Below, in pieces: positions 46,882 through 55,542 of a stretch of 64,000 nt of DNA; the stretch's first letter is position 1, and each line of letters opens with the position of its first letter. Under the pieces are notes generated by a model, which was not told the DNA's origin, did no database searches, and saw nothing but the letters and a program-made list of their open reading frames with translations. The stretch is from an uncultured Steroidobacter sp. (GTDB lineage Bacteria; Pseudomonadota; Gammaproteobacteria; Steroidobacterales; Steroidobacteraceae): assembly GCA_937864115.1 (NCBI GenBank), contig CALMII010000039.1, forward strand, positions 93,686 through 157,685, written 5' to 3'. The position numbers and the translations under genes are program-made.

Positions 46882-47445
46882 ATGACGATTTCCGCTCGCG
46901 GTGCGAGTGTCCTGGCGGTTCTCACGGGTCTGTGTGTGACCTCGGTCACACTGGCAGCGCCTCCTTCCTGGTCCAACGCGCGGCACGAAGACTACGACTA
47001 CGCTCCGGTCGTGCGCGCCGAACCGATCGTCAGGCAGGTCCGGGTGGAGACCCCGCGCCGCGAATGCTGGGACGATGCCCGCACCGTTGAATCGCGCCCG
47101 CACATTTCCGAGCCCGCCGTCGGCGGCCGTACGCTATTGGGCGGCATCATCGGCGGCGTGATCGGCCATCAATTCGGCAGTGGCAGCGGCCGTGACGCCG
47201 CGACGATTGCCGGCGCCGCGATTGGCGCGGGCGTCGGCTACGACAGCGCGCGCCGCGCCCATGGCACCTCGACCACGCAGGAAGTCGTGCAGCGCTGCGA
47301 AGTCCGTTACCAGGATCAGTACGAAGAGCGCATCGATGGCTATCGCGTCACGTACCGTTACAACGGACGCGAATACACCACCCGGATGCCGTACGACCCG
47401 GGTTCGAAGATCCGGGTCCGGGTGGCCGTCGCGCCGGCAGAGTGA
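46882..47445 (+). CDS. Glycine-zipper 2TM-domain envelope protein
   Basis: A 187-residue protein with a signal peptide (ASVLAVLTGLCVTSVTLAAPP) and a glycine zipper (RTLLGGIIGGVIGHQFGSGS to AATIAGAAIGAGVGYDSARR, about residues 80-125) of the 2TM family found in outer-membrane-associated proteins. The C-terminal part (VQRCEVRYQDQYEERIDGYR, YNGREYTTRMPYDPG) is the usual SH3-like/outer-membrane companion region. ATG 46882 follows GGAGAAG; an in-frame ATG at 46837 adds 15 residues. It starts a same-strand cluster with the PepSY and PhoPQ-like genes. Confidence 0.82.
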   Translation: MTISARGASVLAVLTGLCVTSVTLAAPPSWSNARHEDYDYAPVVRAEPIVRQVRVETPRRECWDDARTVESRPHISEPAVGGRTLLGGIIGGVIGHQFGSGSGRDAATIAGAAIGAGVGYDSARRAHGTSTTQEVVQRCEVRYQDQYEERIDGYRVTYRYNGREYTTRMPYDPGSKIRVRVAVAPAE

Positions 47446-47454
47446 AAATCCACG

Positions 47455-47488
47455 GGTCGATGGGGTGTGAATCGTCACCCCATCGACC
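47455..47488 (+). terminator. Perfect 13-bp stem-loop between envelope genes
   Basis: GGTCGATGGGGTG (47455-47467) pairs perfectly with CACCCCATCGACC (47476-47488) around an 8-nt loop. It sits 10 bp after the glycine-zipper gene stop and 17 bp before the PepSY gene. There is no T-tract, so it may be a weak terminator, an attenuator or an mRNA-stabilising hairpin. Confidence 0.6.
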
Positions 47489-47504
47489 GTAAACTACCGC
47501 TCCC

Positions 47505-47804
47505 ATGCGATCCCGCCTTTCGCTGCTGGCAATGATTTCCGCCCTGGCCCTCGGCCTGGCGGTGCCGGTGGCGGGTGCCCAGAGCCTGATCGAAAAGCGC
47601 CCTCGCAGCGAACGTCAGACGGATCGCCCGCGCGTATCGCTCGATCAGGCCGTCAACATGGCCGAGAGCCGCTATCGCGCCAAGGCCGTGAAGGCGCAGC
47701 AATCCCTCAATGGCGATCGTGTGGTCTACAACATTCGTTTGCTGAGCGGCGACGGTCGGGTGTGGACCGTGCACGTCGATGCACAGACGGGGCAGATGTA
47801 CTGA
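47505..47804 (+). CDS. Secreted PepSY-domain protein
   Basis: A 99-residue precursor with a signal peptide (LSLLAMISALALGLAVPVAGAQ) and one PepSY-type domain (VSLDQAVNMAESRYRAKAVK, then VYNIRLLSGDGRVWTVHVDA-type strand ending TGQMY). PepSY proteins are often periplasmic inhibitors or sensors next to two-component systems. Its stop overlaps the response regulator start (TGATG at 47802-47806), so it likely feeds into the same signalling pathway. Confidence 0.85.
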   Translation: MRSRLSLLAMISALALGLAVPVAGAQSLIEKRPRSERQTDRPRVSLDQAVNMAESRYRAKAVKAQQSLNGDRVVYNIRLLSGDGRVWTVHVDAQTGQMY

Positions 47805-48481
47805 TGCGCGTCCTGGTCGTCGAAGATGAAGCTGCGCTGCGTGAAACCCTCGCACAGCAGCTCAAGGATTCCGGCTTCACCGTCGATCTTGCGGCCGACG
47901 GCGAAGAGGGGCTGTACTGCGGGCGCGAATACGCCCTCGATCTCGCCATCATCGACCTCGGCCTGCCGAAGCTGCCCGGGCTCGAACTGATCCGCAAACT
48001 GCGCGCCGAATCCAAGACCTTCCCCATCCTCATTCTGACGGCGCGTGATCGCTGGCAGGACAAGGTCGAAGGTCTGCAGGCCGGCGCCGACGACTACGTC
48101 GCCAAGCCGTTTCACTTCGAGGAACTGCTGGCGCGTGCACAGGCGCTGCTGCGACGTTCGGGCGGCTGGGCTCAGCCTGTGCTGCGTTGTGGCCCCGTCG
48201 CGCTTGATCCGCGCACGCAGGACGTGACGGTGAACGACAAGCGCGTCGAGCTGACGAGCTTCGAATATCGCATCCTCGAATACCTCATCCATCGCGCCGG
48301 TGAGGTCATCTCCAAGGCCGAACTCACCGATCGTCTCTACGCGCAGGATTTCGATCGCGACAGCAACACCATCGAAGTCTTCATCGGCCGCCTGCGCCGC
48401 AAGCTCGATCCGGACGAAACCATCAAACCGATCGAAACACTGCGCGGCCGCGGCTACCGCTTCGCCCTGCAGCGCGAATAA
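47804..48481 (+). CDS. OmpR/PhoP-family response regulator
   Basis: A 225-residue regulator. The receiver domain (MRVLVVEDEAALRETLAQQL) has the acidic pocket EDE, the phospho-acceptor aspartate in LAIIDLGLPKLPGLELI, the Thr in LILTARD and the Lys in DDYVAKPFHF. A winged-helix DNA-binding domain follows (VELTSFEYRILEYLI, SNTIEVFIGRLRRKL). The sequence is closest in feel to PhoP/QseB. The partner kinase is downstream, separated by a long hairpin element. Confidence 0.92.
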   Translation: MRVLVVEDEAALRETLAQQLKDSGFTVDLAADGEEGLYCGREYALDLAIIDLGLPKLPGLELIRKLRAESKTFPILILTARDRWQDKVEGLQAGADDYVAKPFHFEELLARAQALLRRSGGWAQPVLRCGPVALDPRTQDVTVNDKRVELTSFEYRILEYLIHRAGEVISKAELTDRLYAQDFDRDSNTIEVFIGRLRRKLDPDETIKPIETLRGRGYRFALQRE

Positions 48482-48490
48482 CGAGAAACA

Positions 48491-48627
48491 GAGGAGAAGA
48501 AATTTCCACGGGGAACACTGGGAACACGGGGGTTCGGAACCGAAGAAATCTCTTCTTATCCCTGTGCCCCCCGTGTCCCCCGTGGAAATTTCTTCTCCTT
48601 CTGACTCCGTGATCTCCGTGTGAACCT
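48491..48627. repeat. Composite hairpin between response regulator and kinase genes
   Basis: Left arm: GAGGAGAAGAAATTTCCACG, then CACGGGGAA, CACTGGGAA, CACGGGGGT in 9-bp register. Right arm (48560-48600): CTGTGCCCC, CCGTGTCCC, CCGTGGAAA, then TTTCTTCTCCTT. A further half-module CTCCGTGAT, CTCCGTGTG (48604-48625) matches the right arm of the queE-queC element but has no left partner here. It starts 10 bp after the regulator stop and ends 3 bp before the kinase ATG. Confidence 0.85.
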
Positions 48628-48630
48628 CTG

Positions 48631-50004
48631 ATGCAGCCGCACTCGTTAAGCACCCGACTGCTGGCTTCCGTCAGCGTGCTGCTCGTGCTGTTCTTCGGCA
48701 TCACGATCGTGGCGCTCGATCTCGTGTTCCGCGATCTCGCCGAGCGGTCGGTGCGCGACCGGCTGGAGGTTCAGGTGCTGGCGCTGATTTCCGCATCGGA
48801 AGAAGAGCCGAATGACGGACTGCAGCCGGCGGCGCAGCTCGCGGAAATGCGGTTCAACAATCCCGGTTCCGGTCTCTACGGCGAAATCGTGCGCAGCGAC
48901 GGTTACGTGAGCTGGCGATCCGCATCGCTGGCAGGAACCGGACTGGAGTTCTCGCCCACGCTGCATCCGGGCGAACGACGCTTCGGCGAATTGCGCGGGG
49001 CGGACGGAACCGTGGTGCTCGCGCTCAGTCGCGCGATCGAATGGGAATTCAACAGGAAGAAAACACGCTCCTTCGTGTACAGCGTCGCCGAGAGCCGCGA
49101 ACCGTACTACGCGCAATTGAACCGCTTCCGCGTACAGCTCTTCGGCTGGTTCAGCGTACTGATGCTGCTGCTGCTCGGTGCACTGGCCATTCTCCTGCGC
49201 CGCCTGCTGGCGCCGCTGCGACGTGCGGAGCGGGAGATCGAAGCGGTCGAGGTTGGCGAGATTACGGAACTCGGCGGCGGCTACCCGCGAGAGCTGCTGG
49301 GCATCACCACCAATCTCAACGCGCTGTTGCGCAGCGAGCGCGATCGCCTGCAGCGCTATCGCAATACGCTCGGCAATCTCGCGCACAGTTTCAAGACGCC
49401 GCTGGCGGTGATGCGCAACCTGCTGGACTCGCCTGCGGGCCAGGAACTCGCGGTGGCGAAGCTGCTCGACGAACAGGTCGGCCGCATGGATGACATCGTG
49501 AAGTATCAGCTCAAGCGCGCTGCGGCCTCGGGCGGCACGGGCCTGGGTACTGCGCCGGTCGACGTTCGCGACGCGCTCGAAGCGCTGCGCGGTGCGCTGC
49601 TGAAGGTGTATATGGATCGCGGCATCGCCTGCGACCTCAGCGTGGCCGAAGGCTGCGTCTACTTCGGCGACCGCGAAGACCTGACCGAGATGGCCGGTAA
49701 CCTGGTGGACAACGCGTTCAAGTGGGCACGCAGCAAGGTCCGCGTGACGGCGAATCGGCTGTCGAGCCCGATCGCGCGTCGCGACGGCCTGCAGATCCTC
49801 GTCGAAGATGACGGCCCGGGCATTCCGCCGGCGGAACGCGCACGCGTGCTGGATCGCGGTGCACGACTGGACGAGCGCGTGAGCGGGCAGGGCATCGGAC
49901 TCTCTGTCGTGCGGGAAGTGGCGAAGCTCAATGGCGGCACGATCAGCATCGGCGAGTCGGCGCTGGGCGGCGCGCTGATCGAGATTCGCTTGCCGCCGGC
50001 GTGA
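48631..50004 (+). CDS. PhoQ-like sensor histidine kinase
   Basis: A 457-residue membrane kinase: transmembrane helix about residues 11-30 (LASVSVLLVLFFGITIVALD), a periplasmic sensor of about 130 residues with acidic patch SASEEEPND, a second helix (FGWFSVLMLLLLGALAILLR), HAMP, then the H-box NLAHSFKTPLAVMRNLL, which resembles PhoQ (THSLKTPL). The ATPase domain has N-box GNLVDNAFKWA, G1 VEDDGPGIP and G2 GQGIGLSVV. It pairs with the regulator upstream. Confidence 0.9.
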   Translation: MQPHSLSTRLLASVSVLLVLFFGITIVALDLVFRDLAERSVRDRLEVQVLALISASEEEPNDGLQPAAQLAEMRFNNPGSGLYGEIVRSDGYVSWRSASLAGTGLEFSPTLHPGERRFGELRGADGTVVLALSRAIEWEFNRKKTRSFVYSVAESREPYYAQLNRFRVQLFGWFSVLMLLLLGALAILLRRLLAPLRRAEREIEAVEVGEITELGGGYPRELLGITTNLNALLRSERDRLQRYRNTLGNLAHSFKTPLAVMRNLLDSPAGQELAVAKLLDEQVGRMDDIVKYQLKRAAASGGTGLGTAPVDVRDALEALRGALLKVYMDRGIACDLSVAEGCVYFGDREDLTEMAGNLVDNAFKWARSKVRVTANRLSSPIARRDGLQILVEDDGPGIPPAERARVLDRGARLDERVSGQGIGLSVVREVAKLNGGTISIGESALGGALIEIRLPPA

Positions 50005-50007
50005 GAG

Positions 50008-50107
50008 GATTGGCCGCAAAAAGGCGCAAAAGAACGCAAGGTCCAGAATGGAAATCCGGATCTCTGCTTTTCCATTTTGAGTCCTTTGCGCTTTTTCGCG
50101 GCCAATC
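50008..50107. repeat. CCGCAAAA 10-bp periodic hairpin between kinase and hrpA
   Basis: The left arm GATTGGCCGCAAAAAGGCGC continues with another CGC at 10-bp spacing; the right arm is CTTTGCGCTTTTTCGCGGCC with AATC. A second inner stem pairs AGAATGGAAA-like and TTTCCATTTT sequences. It starts 4 bp after the kinase stop and ends 13 bp before the hrpA ATG. Confidence 0.85.
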
Positions 50108-50120
50108 TCATTTCTGAACC

Positions 50121-53100
50121 ATGACCACCGCGCAGAAATCCATCAACGACCGCCTGCTTGCGCTGCGGGAGCGATTGCCGCTGACGCGGCTGACGGACCG
50201 TGCGCGGCTGGCGCGGGAGATGGATCGGCTGTTTGCGCGCCGGGATCATGGCGCGGAGTTCGAGCGGGTCGCGGCGGCGCTCAGCGACTCGATCGATAAA
50301 TCTGCGGGGCAGGTCGAGCGGCTGCGGCAGTTGCCGTTACGGCTGCAGTTCGATGCCGAGTTGCCCATCACTGCGCATCGCGAAGAAATCGCGACGGCAT
50401 TGGCGAAGCATCAGGTGATCGTCGTGTGCGGCGCGACCGGGTCGGGAAAGACGACCCAGCTGCCGAAGATCTGTCTCGAAGCAGGGCGCGGTGCGTTCGG
50501 TCTGATCGGCCATACGCAGCCGCGGCGCATCGCGGCGCGCGCGATTGCCGACCGGCTTGCCGTCGAACTGGGCACGACGGTCGGCGGCGCGGTGGGTTAT
50601 CAGGTGCGCTTCACCGATCGCGTCGGTCCGGATGGCCGGATCAAGCTCATGACCGACGGCATCCTGCTGCGCGAACTGGAAAACGACCGGCTGCTGCGAC
50701 GCTACGACACGCTCATCATCGACGAGGCGCATGAGCGCAATCTCAATATCGATTTTCTGCTGGGCGTACTGAGACAGATCCTGCCGAAGCGGCCGGAACT
50801 GCGGATCGTCATCACGTCCGCCACCATCGATCCGCAACGCTTCGCGGACTTCTTCGGCGGTGCGCCCGTCATCGAAGTGTCGGGACGCAGCTATCCGGTG
50901 GAAGTGCGTTATCGGCCGCTGTTCGGCGATGACGAGGAAACCGAGCTGTCGCTGCCCGAGGGCATCGTGAGCGCGGTGCGCGAGCTGGATCGCGAGTCGC
51001 GCGGCGACGTGCTCGTGTTCCTGCCGGGCGAGAAGCAGATCCGCGATGCGGCCGATGAACTGGGCAAGGCGAAGCTGCATCACACTGAAATCCTGCCGCT
51101 GTATTCGCGGCTGTCGACGCGCGATCAGGAACGCATCTTCGAGGGCCACAGTGCGCGCCGTATCGTGCTGGCGACCAACGTCGCCGAGACGTCGCTGACG
51201 GTGCCGGGCATCAAGTACGTCGTGGATTCCGGACTCGCGCGCATCAGTCGCTACAGCGTGCGCGGCAAGGTGCAGCGACTGCCCATCGAACCGGTCTCAC
51301 AGGCCAGCGCCGATCAGCGAAAGGGCCGCTGCGGCCGCGAAAGCGAAGGCATCTGCATCCGCCTGTTTGCCGAAGACGAATTCCTGCAGCGCCCCGAGTT
51401 CACGCCGCCGGAAATCCTGCGCACGAATCTCGCCAGCGTGATCCTGCAGATGTCGACCTTGGGCCTCGGCGAACCCGAGGACTTTCCGTTCGTCGATCCG
51501 CCGGATACGCGCCTGATCAACGATGGTTATCGGCTGCTGCAGGAACTGAAGGCGGTCGACGATTCGCGCCGCGTGACCAGTCTCGGCAAGCAGATCGCGA
51601 CGCTGCCGGTCGACCCACGGCTGGCGCGCATGCTGGTCGCGGCCGGTCATCATCGCTGCGTCGCCGAGATGCTGATCCTGAGTGCGTTCCTGGCGAGCCA
51701 GGATCCGCGCGAGCGCCCATCCGATGCGCAGCAGCAGGCCGACCAGAAGCACGCCACCTATGCCGATCCGCGCTCGGATTTCGTCACGGTCCTGAATCTG
51801 TGGAAGCTGTTCCAGGAACAGAGCGCCGCGCTTTCCGGCAACCAGTTGCGCAAGTGGTGCCGGGAAAATTTCGTGTCGTTCCTGCGCATGCGCGAATGGC
51901 AGGAACTGCACCGGCAACTGGGCGAGGTCGTGGCCGATCTCAAGCTGCCGATGAATCAGGCGCCCGCCGAGTACGGCGATCTGCATCAGGCCATTCTCAC
52001 GGGCTTCCTTGGCGGCATCGGCGTGCTGGATGAGAAGCGCGAATACGAGGGTGCACGCGGTACGCGCTTCGTGATCGCGCCGGGCACACCGCTCGCATCG
52101 AAGCCGCCGAAGTGGGTGGTCGCCGCCAGCCTGATGGAGACGACGCGTCTCTATGCGCGCATGGTCGCGGCGGTCGAACCGCAATGGATCGAAGCCGCCG
52201 GCGATCACCTGGTGAAGCGCAGCTACAGCGAGCCGCACTGGGTCGAGGAACGCGGCTTCGTCGCGGCATTCGAATCGACATCGCTGTACGGGCTCACGCT
52301 GTCGGCGCGGCGGCGGGTGAACTACGGCAATGTCGCGCCACGCGAAGCGCGCGAGATCTTCGTGCGCGAGGCGTTGATCGAGGGGCGTTCGAAACTGCGC
52401 GCCGGTTTCATCAAGGAGAATCGCGCGCTGCGCGAGCAGGTCGAGCGACTGGAAGCGAAGATCCGGCGCCGCGACATCCTGGTCGACGAACAGGCGATGG
52501 TCGAGTTCTACCTGTCGCACCTGCCGGAACACATCCATTCGACGGCGGCACTGGAACGCTGGCTCAAGGAGCCGGCCAACGTGGACGGCGCAGCCCTGAA
52601 GATGCAGCGCGCCGATCTGCTGCGACGCGCAGTCGATGACATCGACGAGAACAACTATCCGGAGCAACTGCGCATCGAGGGCAATGCGCTGCCGCTGGTC
52701 TATCGCTTCGAGCCGACCGCTGCCGACGACGGAATCACATTGACCGTGCCGGAGCCGCTGCTGCCGATGCTCGACGCCGGGCAGCTCGCCTGGCTGATTC
52801 CTGGCTGGCTGGAAGAGAAGGTCACCGCCGCGTTGCGCGCATTGCCCAAGTCCATCCGGAAATCGCTGGTCCCCGTGCCGGAGCATGCGGCACGTGCCGT
52901 CGCGGAAATCGACCGCAAGGGCGATTTCAACGCCGCGATGGCAGCGTGGATCACGCGCGCGACCGGCGAGCCGATCTCAGGTGAGGAAGTGTCCCGACTG
53001 CCGCTGCCCGATGCGCTGCGCATCAACATCCGCGTCGCCGATCTGCAGGGAAATCGCATCGCCGAAGGTCGCGATCTCGGCGAACTGCGGCGGACATTGC

Positions 53101-54026
53101 GTTCCCGCGGGACCGATCCGGTGTCGCAGGCGCGTCAGATGGCGGCAGCGACGAAGCATCGCACCTGGGATTTCGGTGCCTTGCCGCACGAGCAGTCGGT
53201 CGAGCGCAAAGGGTTGCGCTTTACGGTCTGTCCGACCTTGCACGACCGCGGCGACAGCGTCGACGTCGTCGAGAGCAGAAGTCCGCAGGAAGCCGCTGCG
53301 ATGCTCAGGCAGGGCGTGTTGCGCCTCGCCGTACTGGCCTTGCCGGAGCAGTTCAAGTACGCGCGCAAGCGCTTTGCCGACCAGCGCGAACTGGTGCTGC
53401 TGGGGCAGGGGCTCAACCTGGGCCGCCCGCTCGCCGATGCACTGGCTGAGCGCGCTTTCATGGAATGCTTCCTGGCCGCGGAATCACCGCTGCCGCGATC
53501 GGCCGAAGCGTTCCAGGCATTGCTGGATCGGCATCGCGCGGACTTCGGCGCGCAGGTGGATCGCCTGGCGACGCAGATGATCGACACGCTCAGGGAGCTG
53601 CGCGGCGTCCGCGAGAAACTGCGTGGCCTGCAGAGCCCGGCATTCAAGTCGATCGTCGATGTCGCCACCGCGCAGCTCGCCGTGCTGGTGCCGTCCAGTT
53701 TCCCGCTCGACGTGCCGCCGCTGCTGTGGCCGCATCTGCCGCGCTATCTCAAGGCGCTCGTCCGCCGGCTCGACAAGATCGCAGGCAACGTGAAGCGCGA
53801 TCTCGAACTCGCACAGCGTGTCGCGCCATTCCTCAAGGCCTTCAACGAACTCGACCGCGCGAGCAAAGGTCAGGCGATCCGCACCGAACTCGACAAACTG
53901 CAGTGGATGATCGAGGAATTCCGTGTGTCGCTGTTCGCCCAGGACCTGCGCGCGGTCATTCCTGTTTCGGAGAAGCGCCTCGCCGATCAGCTCGAACTGG
54001 CTCGCGCAGAAGCACGCCGGGTGTAA
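50121..54026 (+). CDS. hrpA: ATP-dependent RNA helicase HrpA
   Basis: A 1301-residue DEAH-box helicase, the usual HrpA length, implicated in resolving stalled ribosomes and in mRNA processing. Walker A is VCGATGSGKTTQLPK (residues 102-116), the DEAH motif is LIIDEAHERNLNID, motif III is ITSATIDPQRF, and motif VI is QRKGRCGRESEG. The helicase-associated and OB-fold (DUF1605) regions follow, then the long HrpA-specific C-terminal DUF3418 region. No frameshift is seen along the whole length. Confidence 0.97.
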   Translation: MTTAQKSINDRLLALRERLPLTRLTDRARLAREMDRLFARRDHGAEFERVAAALSDSIDKSAGQVERLRQLPLRLQFDAELPITAHREEIATALAKHQVIVVCGATGSGKTTQLPKICLEAGRGAFGLIGHTQPRRIAARAIADRLAVELGTTVGGAVGYQVRFTDRVGPDGRIKLMTDGILLRELENDRLLRRYDTLIIDEAHERNLNIDFLLGVLRQILPKRPELRIVITSATIDPQRFADFFGGAPVIEVSGRSYPVEVRYRPLFGDDEETELSLPEGIVSAVRELDRESRGDVLVFLPGEKQIRDAADELGKAKLHHTEILPLYSRLSTRDQERIFEGHSARRIVLATNVAETSLTVPGIKYVVDSGLARISRYSVRGKVQRLPIEPVSQASADQRKGRCGRESEGICIRLFAEDEFLQRPEFTPPEILRTNLASVILQMSTLGLGEPEDFPFVDPPDTRLINDGYRLLQELKAVDDSRRVTSLGKQIATLPVDPRLARMLVAAGHHRCVAEMLILSAFLASQDPRERPSDAQQQADQKHATYADPRSDFVTVLNLWKLFQEQSAALSGNQLRKWCRENFVSFLRMREWQELHRQLGEVVADLKLPMNQAPAEYGDLHQAILTGFLGGIGVLDEKREYEGARGTRFVIAPGTPLASKPPKWVVAASLMETTRLYARMVAAVEPQWIEAAGDHLVKRSYSEPHWVEERGFVAAFESTSLYGLTLSARRRVNYGNVAPREAREIFVREALIEGRSKLRAGFIKENRALREQVERLEAKIRRRDILVDEQAMVEFYLSHLPEHIHSTAALERWLKEPANVDGAALKMQRADLLRRAVDDIDENNYPEQLRIEGNALPLVYRFEPTAADDGITLTVPEPLLPMLDAGQLAWLIPGWLEEKVTAALRALPKSIRKSLVPVPEHAARAVAEIDRKGDFNAAMAAWITRATGEPISGEEVSRLPLPDALRINIRVADLQGNRIAEGRDLGELRRTLRSRGTDPVSQARQMAAATKHRTWDFGALPHEQSVERKGLRFTVCPTLHDRGDSVDVVESRSPQEAAAMLRQGVLRLAVLALPEQFKYARKRFADQRELVLLGQGLNLGRPLADALAERAFMECFLAAESPLPRSAEAFQALLDRHRADFGAQVDRLATQMIDTLRELRGVREKLRGLQSPAFKSIVDVATAQLAVLVPSSFPLDVPPLLWPHLPRYLKALVRRLDKIAGNVKRDLELAQRVAPFLKAFNELDRASKGQAIRTELDKLQWMIEEFRVSLFAQDLRAVIPVSEKRLADQLELARAEARRV

Positions 54027-54250
54027 GCGAGTCTGATCCCCTCCTCCGCGTAGCGGGGGAGGGTTAGGGTGGGGGCAGCAACGCAAACTGCGCTGCCTGC
54101 TTGCAACGGCTGCCGCGCTCTTGCTGGCGACATCTGTCCTGGTCAGGCGTCCCGATTTCTAGGGCGGTCAGGGGGGAGGGGATGTGACACCGTATCTGTC
54201 ATCCGAACTCCGGCCAAAGATGGACCACGCCCAAGTCTAAGCGATCCGGT
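54027..54250. repeat. Intergenic stretch with C-rich/G-rich hairpin remnant
   Basis: This 224-bp gap separates convergent hrpA and the acyltransferase gene. At 54038-54076 a stem forms from CCCCTCCTCCGC and GCGGGGGAGGG around a GTA loop, followed by TTAGGGTGGGGGC; this composition resembles a common proteobacterial intergenic repeat, but only one copy is present here. No gene is apparent in the rest. Confidence 0.45.
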
Positions 54251-55405
54251 TCATGCGAGTGACGAGGGCTCGGCCTTCGTCACTCGCACCGTCTGCGTCC
54301 CGGACAGATCCTTTCCCTTCAACCCGAAGATCACGCGCGTCGATGCAAACCGCCGCACAACCGCCTCGTACAGCCCGAAGCATCCGGCCATCGTCGTGAT
54401 GAGCACAGTGGCGTACTTTCCCCACGGTCCCCACGACGCCTGGATCACGTAGTACCCGATCGCCACGATCAGCGTCTGGTGAAGGATATAGACGGGGTAC
54501 GACGCATCGCGCGCCCAGCGCAGCAAGCCGTTGCTGAACGACAGGTGTTGCCGGCCATAGCCCAGGAACACCATCAGCCAGCACCAGGTGAAGACATTCG
54601 CGACGATCGCATCCGCGGGTGTGTCGCGCCGGATGACACCGAACTCGAACAGTGCCATAGCCAACGCGAAGATGCCCATGCCGATCGCGAACGAGCGGTG
54701 ACGCCACTTGGCAAACCAATCCCAGACGCCAGGCATGGACGCGAGAGCAAACCCATACAAGGTCAGCAGAAGATAGTGATCGAAGATGTACCAGTCGCGC
54801 ACAAGGTTGTGCGATTCGGGGAACAGCGGCTTGAGCAGCGCCTCGTTAATCGCCAGCGGCAGACCCAGCAGGTATAACCACGGACCTGGCTGCAACGTCC
54901 AGCAGCTGCGGCGCCACGTCGCGAGTAGTGGCAGCAAGAGCATCACGTAGACGTACAGATACGCGATGAACCAGAGGTGGTGCCAGCTGAAATCGCCTTG
55001 CGGATACAGATGGAATTGCAGCACTCGCTCGATGAAGAACGATGCGTAGTCGCCCTGCCACTCGCCGCGAAAGAGCCGCTCGAAATAGATCTGCGGCGGC
55101 ACGATCAGGAACATGCCGAACAGCAGCGGCAGCAGCAATCGCCATGTCCGCTCGCGCAGTATCTGCATCGCTGTGCGACTTCCCAGCGCGAACCACATTC
55201 CCGCACCGGCGATGACGAACAGCAGCGGCATCCGCAATCGGTGCGCGATATCCATCGGCAGTCGCAGCGACTCGATGACCTGCGCGTTCTCGATGTGCCA
55301 GCCCCAGCCGACGAAGATCATGCCGGTGTGAAAGAACAGCAGCACGAAGATGGCCAGCACGCGCAGCCAGTCCAGGAAGTCGTAGCGGGTCGAAGATGTC
55401 GTCAT
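54251..55405 (-). CDS. Acyltransferase-3 family membrane protein
   Basis: A 384-residue polytopic protein with about ten transmembrane segments. The N-terminus RYDFLDWLRVLAIFVLLFFH followed by TGMIF is the acyltransferase-3 start, with RMPLLFVIAGAGMWFALGSR and RLLLPLLFGMFLIVPPQIYF next and the C-terminal ASYPVYILHQTLIVAIGYYV typical of MdoC/OpgC-like members. It probably O-acylates an envelope glycan. ATG 55405 is chosen; ATG 55429 adds eight residues. The downstream position of a LytTR two-component pair on the same strand suggests joint regulation. Confidence 0.88.
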   Translation of the reverse strand: MTTSSTRYDFLDWLRVLAIFVLLFFHTGMIFVGWGWHIENAQVIESLRLPMDIAHRLRMPLLFVIAGAGMWFALGSRTAMQILRERTWRLLLPLLFGMFLIVPPQIYFERLFRGEWQGDYASFFIERVLQFHLYPQGDFSWHHLWFIAYLYVYVMLLLPLLATWRRSCWTLQPGPWLYLLGLPLAINEALLKPLFPESHNLVRDWYIFDHYLLLTLYGFALASMPGVWDWFAKWRHRSFAIGMGIFALAMALFEFGVIRRDTPADAIVANVFTWCWLMVFLGYGRQHLSFSNGLLRWARDASYPVYILHQTLIVAIGYYVIQASWGPWGKYATVLITTMAGCFGLYEAVVRRFASTRVIFGLKGKDLSGTQTVRVTKAEPSSLA

Positions 55406-55542
55406 GGCGGCGGCCTCCCTTGGACTCATGGAGACGATCCTGCGCGCTCGTGCATGGAGGTGCTGCGACCTCGGGGTCAGCGGGGTGGTGGCCGGGGCGA
55501 GCGGGACCTGAAGAGGTTTCGCTCTCTATGCTGGCTACGAGG

